From contig CALEIL010000135.1 in assembly GCA_937876435.1 (NCBI GenBank), forward strand, positions 1-7,934: 7,934 bases of DNA. The letters run 5' to 3'. The notes below the pieces were generated by a model. The model was given only the letters and a program-made list of their open reading frames with translations. It did not search any database and had not been told where the DNA came from. This document shows positions 1-6,367 of this stretch, one piece after another. The position numbers and the translations under genes are program-made. Position 1 is the stretch's first letter. Every line of letters starts with the position of its first letter. Origin of the DNA: an uncultured Bacteroidota bacterium (GTDB lineage: Bacteria > Bacteroidota > Bacteroidia > Chitinophagales > Saprospiraceae).

Positions 1-316
1 TGTTATTGTTTCTATCCTGACGTTGGCTTTATGGAATTTTCAGACTTCCGTAGAAGCTGATGATGCAGAAGAATGTTTCTTGTTCTGTTATAATACATTA
101 ATATTATGGAAGGCTCGGCCATCCGCCCTCTCCCCTGCATCCCAAAGGCTCCAGGCGGGCAGTGGATTCTGAGGTTTACCTCCCAGCAGAGGAAACACAC
201 AAACACCCCTTGTTTTGTTACAGTTTTTCCTCAAAACACCCCTTGTTTTGTTACAATTTAATTCCAAAACACCCCTTATTTTGTTACAAAGGTCTATATT
301 CAACGTATAACTTATA
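1..316. other. Intergenic region without a convincing gene
   Basis: No recognisable protein is encoded here. A plus-strand frame is open from base 2 to a TGA at 170-172 and enters from outside the window. It reads VIVSILTLALWNFQTSVEAD and onward, which has a hydrophobic start, but it loses any protein-like character after about 35 codons; it could be the tail of a small upstream gene or chance. Bases 110-170 are noticeably GC-richer than the AT-rich flanks. Bases 174-196 can form a hairpin (GTTT, bulged A, CCTC, loop CCAGCA, GAGG, AAAC) with no T-tract after it. The 33-bp repeats at 201-288 are listed separately. Two overlapping minus-strand frames cover the region, but one is kept open by the 33-bp period and neither resembles a known protein. 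Confidence 0.6.
201..288. repeat. Three direct repeats with a 33-bp period (22-bp core)
   Basis: A 22-bp core, starting AAACACCCCTT and ending TTTTGTTACA, begins at 201, 234 and 267, so the period is exactly 33 bp. The first two copies are identical over the core and the third differs by one base (TTG to TTA, at 278). The 11-bp spacers differ between copies. The middle copy forms a 7-bp hairpin at 232-250, CAAAACA-CCCCT-TGTTTTG. In the third copy the changed base leaves a G-U pair if the minus strand is transcribed. The first copy pairs over only 5 bp. On the minus strand the loop would be AGGGG. The core ends in the near-palindrome TTGTTACAA in copies 2 and 3. Iteron-like protein binding sites or a short intergenic repeat family are possible; three copies with unequal short spacers are not a CRISPR array. 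Confidence 0.8.
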
Positions 317-345
317 TTCCTAAAAAAGAGTATGTAGTTGCTACA
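317..345. repeat. Left terminal inverted repeats of the IS (outer and inner)
   Basis: The inner repeat, GTATGTAGTTGCTACA, occupies 330-345 and matches the reverse complement of 2028-2043 except at one base. It contains a short palindrome, GTAG-TTG-CTAC. The outer repeat at 317-333 reads TTCCTAAAAAAGAGTAT and pairs with 2063-2079 at 15 of 17 positions. The transposase stop codon (TAG, 343-341) lies inside the inner repeat, so the gene ends in the element's terminus. Confidence 0.7.
322..345 (-). terminator. Terminator-like hairpin at the 3' end of the transposase gene
   Basis: Read on the minus strand, the IS end gives the hairpin TGTAG-CAA-CTACA (345 to 333), then TACTC and six T residues (327-322). 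The stop codon TAG lies in the stem. The 5-bp stem is short and the T-tract is five bases away, so it is a weak candidate for intrinsic termination. Confidence 0.3.
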
Positions 346-2020
346 AATGGGGTAAATTTCCTTCCATTTCTTCAAAGCTTTGAATTTCCTGATATGTTTG
401 CGTGGCTAAATCTCCTTGGTTCCATTGCCATTCCAAGAACTGACCGCTGTTTGCATCCAAGAGTTCGTGCAACATCATCCGGCTATCCCATTCCCTTAAT
501 TTACTTGGAACTTCACAGTGAATATTTCTGGTCCTCCAGGCTTTTTCAATTTGTTTGACCAGCCATAATCCCAGAAAGTTCAAGTATATGTGTCCTCTTA
601 TTCGTCTTGCTTTGCGATGGCGGATGGGTCGGATATTTAAATCAGACTTTGCCTGTCTGAAACAGCGTTCAACTTTGATAAGACTTTTGTAGTGTTGTTG
701 GACTTGCTCCTCGGGTAATTCGCTTGCTGCCAGGTCTGTTTGAAGAATATAAAAGTGACCTATTGACTTCATCGTCTTAAACATCTGTCGGTCCAGTCTG
801 TAATGCAATTGATATCGATTCGTGCCTTTCTTATCTTTAAAGGTGGAAAAAGATATTTTCCAGCATTGTGTTTGACCATATTTCTCAAGCACTTTCATAG
901 CCCGGTGATACAGCTTTTCTTTATTCTTGTTTTGTGGCGTATTGCGAATCAATTTTAATTCCTCGTACACTTTTCGCAAATGTCGGTGCAACTGCTTCTC
1001 ATTGCGGTATCCTTTATATTGATGGCGGCATAAAATATATCGTCGACCATCTTTATTGTACTCAGTAAGAGGTTGATCAAAAAGCTCCGGTGTTTGCTCA
1101 TGGATTGACTTCAACAGGGATTTCTGGCTATTGGACGGTAGTCCGGTTATGTAGGACAGACCCATCTTCTGTATCTCAGACAATGTTACATCATCACTCA
1201 TTGACCTGTCCGCTACCCAGATTGCACTGGATGCCTGGTACTTTCTTTTCCAATCCGAAAAGGTTGCTCCAACCGTCTTTACATCTGCCGTGCCTCCCTT
1301 CCATACTTTTATATCTAGTGGAAGCCCATCTTCATTTGCTACTAACCCGTAACTGACAATATATCGGTCATGACGCTTTTCTTTACTTGCTCCATAGCCG
1401 CCCAGCTCTGCTTTTGTACCGCAGAAATAACTATTGCTCAAATCGTACAGTAACAAATGCCCTGACTGATCCTGACCCTTATTGAGCGAATCACGTATGC
1501 CATCAAAATGATTTTCGAGTAAATCCATAGCCAGGTAAAAACTATCTTCCTTATAGTCCGCCTTACCACCTATAACAAAATTCAGCGTACTTTTCCTCTT
1601 CTCTACAAAACTCAACTTGCTAGCAGGACCCAGTATCTGAAGGGTGATTAGATCGCGAATTAAACCCCCCGCCTTTCGTCCCAGGTGTTCTTTAAGAACA
1701 GATTCCAATCCCGTCTGTCTGAAATATTGAAGCAAAACCCAGTTACCGGCACCTCGAATAGAGTCACCAATTTTGAAGTCATGCTCTACCCCGGCCAGAT
1801 CCCCGGCATCAGCCAAAGTTCTCCACTCTTCAGCTTCCAAATACTTGAACCCTCCATATTTGTAAATTATTCGACTCCTTTCCAGGATGGGAAGTTTTTC
1901 CAGTGTCTGTACAGTTCGGTTGCGGGGCTGCTTTGTCTTTGGGTCTCGATAGGATTCCACCAACTTGCGATTGCGGCCATCCTTACCCTTGCGTTTTATG
2001 GTGCTACATTGAATATACAT
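341..2020 (-). CDS. IS1634-family DDE transposase
   Basis: This protein would catalyse cut-and-paste-like movement of the surrounding IS by binding the terminal repeats. The ATG at 2020 gives 559 residues starting MYIQCSTIKRKGKDG. An in-frame TTG at 2035 would add five residues but lies inside the terminal repeat, and family members typically begin close to this MYI-type start. The RNase H-like triad is visible: first Asp in LLYDLS (about residue 193), second in WVADRS (about 271), and the Glu in KVERCFRQAKSDL (about 451). The last is followed by the conserved RPIRHRKARRIRGH stretch typical of IS1634 members. The region between the second Asp and the Glu holds the family's long beta-rich insertion. 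There is no frameshift or internal stop, so the protein appears intact. No clear Shine-Dalgarno sequence is visible. Residues at the extreme C-terminus are encoded by the left inverted repeat. Confidence 0.93.
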   Translation of the reverse strand: MYIQCSTIKRKGKDGRNRKLVESYRDPKTKQPRNRTVQTLEKLPILERSRIIYKYGGFKYLEAEEWRTLADAGDLAGVEHDFKIGDSIRGAGNWVLLQYFRQTGLESVLKEHLGRKAGGLIRDLITLQILGPASKLSFVEKRKSTLNFVIGGKADYKEDSFYLAMDLLENHFDGIRDSLNKGQDQSGHLLLYDLSNSYFCGTKAELGGYGASKEKRHDRYIVSYGLVANEDGLPLDIKVWKGGTADVKTVGATFSDWKRKYQASSAIWVADRSMSDDVTLSEIQKMGLSYITGLPSNSQKSLLKSIHEQTPELFDQPLTEYNKDGRRYILCRHQYKGYRNEKQLHRHLRKVYEELKLIRNTPQNKNKEKLYHRAMKVLEKYGQTQCWKISFSTFKDKKGTNRYQLHYRLDRQMFKTMKSIGHFYILQTDLAASELPEEQVQQHYKSLIKVERCFRQAKSDLNIRPIRHRKARRIRGHIYLNFLGLWLVKQIEKAWRTRNIHCEVPSKLREWDSRMMLHELLDANSGQFLEWQWNQGDLATQTYQEIQSFEEMEGNLPHL

Positions 2021-2027
2021 GCACAAA

Positions 2028-2079
2028 TGTAGCAACTACGTACGTAGCATCCAAGCACTTTAATAGTTTTTTTTAGGAA
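2028..2079. repeat. Right terminal inverted repeats of the IS (inner and outer)
   Basis: The inner repeat lies at 2028-2043 and reads, on the minus strand, GTACGTAGTTGCTACA. It overlaps a perfect 12-bp palindrome, CTACGTACGTAG, at 2036-2047 that has no counterpart at the left end. The outer repeat is at 2063-2079 (minus strand TTCCTAAAAAAAACTAT). On the left the two repeats overlap, whereas here about 20 bp separate them, so the right end carries roughly 23 extra bases. The transposase start codon is only 8 bp inside the inner repeat, so any promoter must lie in or beyond this end. Confidence 0.65.
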
Positions 2080-2099
2080 CTTGAGTTACCGATCCTACA

Positions 2100-4580
2100 C
2101 TACCGCAGCAACGTCACATCAAAGTTCACGGTTTCTTTGCGACCGTCGGAAAGAAGTAGTTCCACCTGAACGGCGTATACCCCGGCCGGCACCTCGACAC
2201 CAGCCCGTTTCCCATCCCACCCGGGGAGATCTGTGGCTTCCCTGGAATAATCTTTTTCGAATATAAAATTGCCGTATCGGTCAAATATCTCCATCCGGCG
2301 AACCTGTTGAATTTCCCTGGTTGGCCGAATGGCATAGTAATCATTTATCCCATCCCCATTGGGAGAAAATACATTGGGGAATTCAAATTCCAATGGACCC
2401 TGGTCGGGCACAATCACCTGAACCATCAGGGAATCGCTGTAGTGGCACTTATCGTACACCGTGGCTGTATAAAACAAAACCCCGTTCTTTTCCGGAACAA
2501 ACCAGACATCGATCTTTTCACCCAGTGCAAGGCCGCTATAGTCCCAGAAGGTGGTCGACAATCCATCGGGTTCCGGTCCCGAAAAATTCAAAGTATCCCC
2601 CGACAGGATCACAACGGAGCCTGTGTCCCAGATAACAATCTCCTGCGGACCTGATCTTACAACGAAAGAGGTGTCCAGAATACAGCCGTCGTCATTCCAA
2701 ACCTGAAAAGGGTACTGACCCGGCTGATGAAGAATCAGCGTATCCCCCAGGCTTTTGATTTCTCCTCCATCTACCTGATATTCAATAGAATTGTCCGGCA
2801 CCGGACTATCGTCTTCAATCTTCAATACCACCGACGGATCGTCCGGGCACATTACGAGGTCTTCCGCATCCCATGATACATTGATTTCTTTGGGATTCTG
2901 CAACGTATAGTGGATCGTATCTATGCAACCGGACTCATTCTCAGCCTCTATGACGTAGGTTCCGGCTACAAGTCCGGACACCGTTTGCCCTACAAATTCA
3001 GCTTCATCATTGATCATTTCCAGACGATACATCTGATCGGATGGGTCGATTCGGATGCCTATCTGCCCGCCAAAAGGATTGAGACAGGTGGGGGGAAGCA
3101 CTTGCATAGGATCCACCGTTAAGTCAAAACCAGGTGGAACACTTTCCCTCACAATAAAGCTTTCGGTTATTTCAAATCCAAAGGAATCACGGATCGTAAA
3201 TTCATACTGCCCCGGAGGGACATCGGGTATCGTAAATGGAACCGTCCGGATAGTTGAATCAGGAATGTCCGGAGAATGGAATGAATAAAAATACGGATAG
3301 GCCTCATCGTTTATAATATCGAGCTCGATCCGGTGTCGTCCGTCCCGCGTATTACACAATTGGATCAGATCATAAATAAGCTCCCGGTCCTCCTGCACGA
3401 TGATCCCTCCAGGTATGGTCCCGTGGGTTGTCTTCAACCCCTGGATGTAAAACTGCGGTGGCGGATCATTCCCTTCCTCAGAAAAATTCATTTTCACATA
3501 CTCCCCCGCACCAGCGAGAGGTTTTCCACACCATTCAAAGAGAATGGCACTGTCCGGCAAGGTCACCGGATCCGAATCGGAAGGCAGCTCTATTATTATT
3601 TTATTTTTCTCACTCGTAGAAACGATGTCACCTATTCTCAGAAAAGGCTCCAAAGCGGGATGGATGCTTTTGATAGCCGTGAAATCCAACGAGTCGGCAT
3701 CCCAGACCAGTGCAAATTCGAACGAAGTGACCGATTCAAAATTAAAAGCACGCACGGGAACACATTTTTCTATATTGCGAAAACCTGTTACTGTGTCCAT
3801 GGATATCCCTACTGTGGGGAAGGTCCAATTTACCCCAATTTCCAGTACATTGCACTCATGGTTTTTCCATGAAAATTCAAATCTGAAAATTCCCCTGGAT
3901 TTTGAAAATTTCAATCGAAAAGATCGGTTATCAGTAGGGGTATAGGGTATTTCTTCCCCCGTTTCCTGATCTGTGAATGTCAGATCAAAAAAATCGGATA
4001 TGGGGATGTCTTCGGGCCAGTGGCTGAAGGTAATTTCATCAAAATGAAGAAATTCATATTTCTCCGCTGGTTCCTCAATCAGCGTAAGTCCTTTTTCCGG
4101 ATAGATCCGCACGCACTCTTCCTCGAACCAGGACTCCGGATCGACACCGCCCGCATTGCCCACCAGAACGGGAATCAGAACGTATTGATTCATCGTGTTG
4201 CCAATGTTCAATAAATCCGTCACCTGGATAGCTTGCTCCGGACTGTTAAAATAAATCGGTTGACCATCCTCGTCCGTGTACATCAGATCCATAAAATCCG
4301 ATGCAGAAAGCAAAAATTGCCCCGGATTCCTGAGTAGAAGCACCAGAATAATCCCGGCAGGCGTTGAAGGTTGAGGATCTGTATATTCTGTCGGTACCTG
4401 GGGAGAAGAAAATGTGAGTAGAACGGTTTCAGAACAAGGGATGAAGTAGGATTCTATTTCCCTGCTGTCGGCATCAGCTCCTTCGTAATAATGCACAGGA
4501 CCTATGGCTATCTCCTCACAATCCTGAGAAAATAGCGGACTCCATAACAACCACAATGAAAACACAAGTCCAAATTTCAT
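2100..4580 (-). CDS. Secreted T9SS type B sorting-domain protein with cohesin-like and SprB-like regions
   Basis: This is a complete 826-residue protein, probably exported to the cell surface or medium by the type IX secretion system. The ATG at 4580 opens directly into a Sec signal peptide, MKFGLVFSLWLLWSPLFS, with cleavage likely before QDCEE; this fixes the start, although no strong ribosome site is seen. Residues 20-250 are a region I do not recognise. Residues 256-370 resemble a cohesin-type beta-sandwich (CVPVRAFNFESVTSFEFALVWD, with 'LPDSAILFEW' further on), a module frequent in Saprospiraceae adhesins. Residues about 395-480 and 498-562 look like SprB-type or PKD-like surface repeats (GTYVIEAENESGC). 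Residues 735-826 form the CHU_C/gliding-motility C-terminal domain: FPNVFSPNGDGINDYYAI, then IFDRYGNFIFE, GWDGK and VPAGVYAVQVE. Such domains direct T9SS export and surface attachment. The substrate or partner is unknown; an adhesin or structural role is an inference. It is transcribed away from mgtE and towards the IS. Confidence 0.9.
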   Translation of the reverse strand: MKFGLVFSLWLLWSPLFSQDCEEIAIGPVHYYEGADADSREIESYFIPCSETVLLTFSSPQVPTEYTDPQPSTPAGIILVLLLRNPGQFLLSASDFMDLMYTDEDGQPIYFNSPEQAIQVTDLLNIGNTMNQYVLIPVLVGNAGGVDPESWFEEECVRIYPEKGLTLIEEPAEKYEFLHFDEITFSHWPEDIPISDFFDLTFTDQETGEEIPYTPTDNRSFRLKFSKSRGIFRFEFSWKNHECNVLEIGVNWTFPTVGISMDTVTGFRNIEKCVPVRAFNFESVTSFEFALVWDADSLDFTAIKSIHPALEPFLRIGDIVSTSEKNKIIIELPSDSDPVTLPDSAILFEWCGKPLAGAGEYVKMNFSEEGNDPPPQFYIQGLKTTHGTIPGGIIVQEDRELIYDLIQLCNTRDGRHRIELDIINDEAYPYFYSFHSPDIPDSTIRTVPFTIPDVPPGQYEFTIRDSFGFEITESFIVRESVPPGFDLTVDPMQVLPPTCLNPFGGQIGIRIDPSDQMYRLEMINDEAEFVGQTVSGLVAGTYVIEAENESGCIDTIHYTLQNPKEINVSWDAEDLVMCPDDPSVVLKIEDDSPVPDNSIEYQVDGGEIKSLGDTLILHQPGQYPFQVWNDDGCILDTSFVVRSGPQEIVIWDTGSVVILSGDTLNFSGPEPDGLSTTFWDYSGLALGEKIDVWFVPEKNGVLFYTATVYDKCHYSDSLMVQVIVPDQGPLEFEFPNVFSPNGDGINDYYAIRPTREIQQVRRMEIFDRYGNFIFEKDYSREATDLPGWDGKRAGVEVPAGVYAVQVELLLSDGRKETVNFDVTLLR

Positions 4581-4659
4581 GGTCTGTCTTTATACATCAG
4601 AAAAAGATTGATATACATATTTCTGATTTTCTTCATTTGGTATAAACAAAGAACAGACC
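4581..4659 (-). promoter_or_regulatory. Nested inverted repeat in the leader of the secreted-protein gene
   Basis: The arm at 4581-4595 (GGTCTGTCTTTATAC) is complementary to 4640-4659 (GTATAAACAAAGAACAGACC). In the minus-strand mRNA they pair as 7 + 4 + 4 bp (GGUCUGU with ACAGACC, CUUU with AAAG, AUAC with GUAU), separated by bulges of U and GUUU. A second perfect 8-bp inverted repeat lies inside it, ATCAGAAA at 4596-4603 with TTTCTGAT at 4620-4627. The 3' arm touches the ATG, so the fold would cover the ribosome entry site. It could be a translational switch, a dyad operator or a paired promoter-region site; the sequence cannot separate these. The rest of the 233-bp divergent intergenic region (4660-4813) is AT-rich, and I could not identify a convincing TAnnTTTG-type promoter for either gene. 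Confidence 0.5.
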
Positions 4660-4813
4660 AAAACGATCTTTTGAACATTCTAAATAGAAAATTTAACCCA
4701 ATTGCTCGAAAAAATCTCTACGGTAATCAAAAGAAGCCGGGATGGTGATCCAAAAAGTTTTTATTGTTTTATGAAGGATCAGATACATTCACCTTTTCAT
4801 ACTTTTACCAGAT

Positions 4814-6208
4814 ATGAACATCCACCATCAAATCAAAATCTCAAATGAAAGCTTCGAAAGGCTCGTCGCTCAGAAAGACTGGCGGGCTGTCAAGGAGGTT
4901 TTGAAAAATCTTCCTGCCGTGGATATCGCGGAATTCATCGATGATATGAAACCTGAAGTAGCCGTAGTCATCTTTAGATTATTGCTGAAGCCCAAGGCTG
5001 GAGAAGTCTTTGCCCATCTTAGCTCCAACAAAGGCCGGGAATTATTGGAAATATTTTCACGGCAACAACTCAGTGATGTCATGAACAACCTGGAAGTTGA
5101 TGACCGCGTCACCTTAATGGAAGAATTGCCCGGCAGACTGACCCAATTGGTGCTTTGGTCTATGAAACCAGAGGACCAGGACCAGGTGGTCAGGCTTCTG
5201 GGGTATCCGGAAGAAAGTATAGGCCGATTGATGAATACGAGGCTGGTCCGGGTAAAATCGCATTGGACGATCGAAAAATCCTTGCAGCATATTCGAATTT
5301 TCGGAGATCAGGCAGAAACCCTCAATGTAATCTATGTAGTGGATGATAGCGGAAAATTGATCGACGACTTAAGGTTAAATCAGATCGTCATGGCCGACCC
5401 ACAAACGCTTATTTCTGAAATTATGGACCACACGTTTGAAGCACTTCAGGCCATCGATGATCAGGAAGAGGCAGTACGGATGCTGAGCAAATACGACCGG
5501 GTCGCTATGCCTGTGGTGGACACCGATGGGATCCTGGTGGGTCTGGTCACCGTGGATGATGTCATCGATGTGGCGGAGGAAGAGGCGACGGAGGATATGC
5601 ATCTGATGGCGGGAATGAATGCATTGAACAGATACTATTCGGAAACCGGAATCTTGGAAATGGTCAGGAAGAGAATTGGATGGTTGGCTGTCTTGTTTTT
5701 AGGTCAGATGCTGACCGTAACCGCATTAGCCTCCTTTGAAGACACGCTGGCAGCGGCGGCAATACTGGCCTTTTTTATCCCGATGATCATATCCAGTGGT
5801 GGTAACTCAGGTTCACAGGCTGCGACTTTGATTATCCGGGCACTATCCACGGGTGATATCCGTAGAAAGGATTGGCGGAGAATACTGGCCAGGGAATTGT
5901 ATTCCGGATTATTGCTCGGTTTGATCGTCGGCATTTTGGGAACCATCGTCATCGCATTCTGGCTAATGTTGCGAGGACATACCCTTGATCACCTAATGAT
6001 CTACCAAATTCTGACTATTGGTATGAGCTTGGTGGGCGTGATCATTTTCGGCAACCTCGCCGGAGCCATGTTACCCTTTATCATGACAAAGCTGGGGTTA
6101 GATCCGGCGGTCACTTCTGCACCATTTGTAGCTACGTTGGTGGATGTCACGGGCATCCTCATTTATTTTTCCATTGCCCGTATGCTTTTAAGGGGGCTGA
6201 TTGAGTAA
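4814..6208 (+). CDS. mgtE: MgtE-family magnesium transporter
   Basis: This inner-membrane protein conducts Mg2+ into the cell and closes when cytoplasmic Mg2+ is high. It has 464 residues, close to the family's usual 450, so it is complete. Residues about 1-130 are the helical MgtE N domain. Residues 138-258 are a CBS pair, the second ending MPVVDTDGILVGLVTVDDVIDV. Residues 260-285 correspond to the plug helix, and 286-460 carry five membrane segments. The conserved pore region appears as SSGGNSGSQAATLIIRAL (327-344) and DPAVTSAPFVATLVDVTG (430-447). Asp444 there matches the Mg2+-coordinating Asp432 of the Thermus thermophilus protein. The start ATG at 4814 has no clear Shine-Dalgarno site, as is common in Bacteroidota. 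The gene stands alone, divergent from the secreted-protein gene and convergent with metH; no M-box-like leader was recognised. Confidence 0.96.
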   Translation: MNIHHQIKISNESFERLVAQKDWRAVKEVLKNLPAVDIAEFIDDMKPEVAVVIFRLLLKPKAGEVFAHLSSNKGRELLEIFSRQQLSDVMNNLEVDDRVTLMEELPGRLTQLVLWSMKPEDQDQVVRLLGYPEESIGRLMNTRLVRVKSHWTIEKSLQHIRIFGDQAETLNVIYVVDDSGKLIDDLRLNQIVMADPQTLISEIMDHTFEALQAIDDQEEAVRMLSKYDRVAMPVVDTDGILVGLVTVDDVIDVAEEEATEDMHLMAGMNALNRYYSETGILEMVRKRIGWLAVLFLGQMLTVTALASFEDTLAAAAILAFFIPMIISSGGNSGSQAATLIIRALSTGDIRRKDWRRILARELYSGLLLGLIVGILGTIVIAFWLMLRGHTLDHLMIYQILTIGMSLVGVIIFGNLAGAMLPFIMTKLGLDPAVTSAPFVATLVDVTGILIYFSIARMLLRGLIE

Positions 6209-6344
6209 AATTTGAGTTCAGAAGCTGGAATTATCGTACTTGATATTCAGAACCTTTGCAAAAACCTTTCCCACAGAAAGAATGAATACTCACACAACAG
6301 GGGGATACGTAATTCCCAATCTCCGATATATCCTTTGAGTTTAT

Positions 6345-6367
6345 AAAAAGCATGACCTTAATCATAC
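6345..6367 (-). terminator. Candidate intrinsic terminator overlapping the metH stop codon
   Basis: On the minus strand the metH end reads GUAUGA (6367-6362), loop UUAAGG, UCAUGC (6355-6350), then five U residues (6349-6345). The stem has 6 bp including one G-U pair, and the stop codon UAA falls in the loop. The stem is AU-rich and so only moderately stable. A second weaker candidate lies about 70 bases further on (6260-6281: CUUUC-UGUGG-GAAAG, then G and five U residues). No terminator is evident for mgtE on the plus strand. Confidence 0.4.

Larger units (their letters stand above)
317..2079 (-). mobile_element. IS1634-family insertion sequence
   Basis: The element holds a single intact transposase gene on the minus strand. 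Two levels of inverted repeat bracket it: an inner 16-bp pair (330-345 and 2028-2043, 15 of 16 matching) and an outer 17-bp pair (317-333 and 2063-2079, 15 of 17 matching). The minimal element is therefore 1714 bp and the wider one 1763 bp, both normal for the family. I see no clean target-site duplication at either boundary: CTTATA on the left against CTTGAG on the right for the outer ends. That suggests an old insertion, altered ends or a longer duplication. The insertion lies 20 bp or more past the stop codon of the neighbouring secreted-protein gene and so does not disrupt it. The 33-bp repeats lie outside the left end. The family assignment rests on the transposase; the exact ends are an inference. 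Confidence 0.82.

Noticed and set aside
89..94. TATAAT resembling a sigma-70 -10 box
   Set aside because: Bacteroidota housekeeping promoters use a different -7 element (TAnnTTTG), the region is AT-rich, and no gene lies downstream.
2..172. Plus-strand open frame entering from the left edge
   Set aside because: It has a hydrophobic stretch but no recognisable domain and no visible start. It is too short to support a call and is described only within the intergenic entry.
201..288. Possible CRISPR array
   Set aside because: The repeats are 22 bp with 11-bp spacers and only three copies, with no cas gene nearby; the spacers are far too short.
88..375. Minus-strand 95-codon frame with an 11-residue repeat
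   Set aside because: It starts inside the IS end, overlaps the transposase gene and is kept open by the 33-bp period of the DNA repeats. Its C-terminal half resembles no protein I know, so it was not called as a gene.
4814..6208. Long antisense and out-of-frame open frames over mgtE and the other large genes
   Set aside because: They overlap well-supported genes in other frames and have no protein-family features.
6260..6281. Second hairpin with T-tract downstream of metH
   Set aside because: The stem is only 5-6 bp and lies about 80 bases past the stop. It is kept as a remark under the nearer terminator and not called separately.
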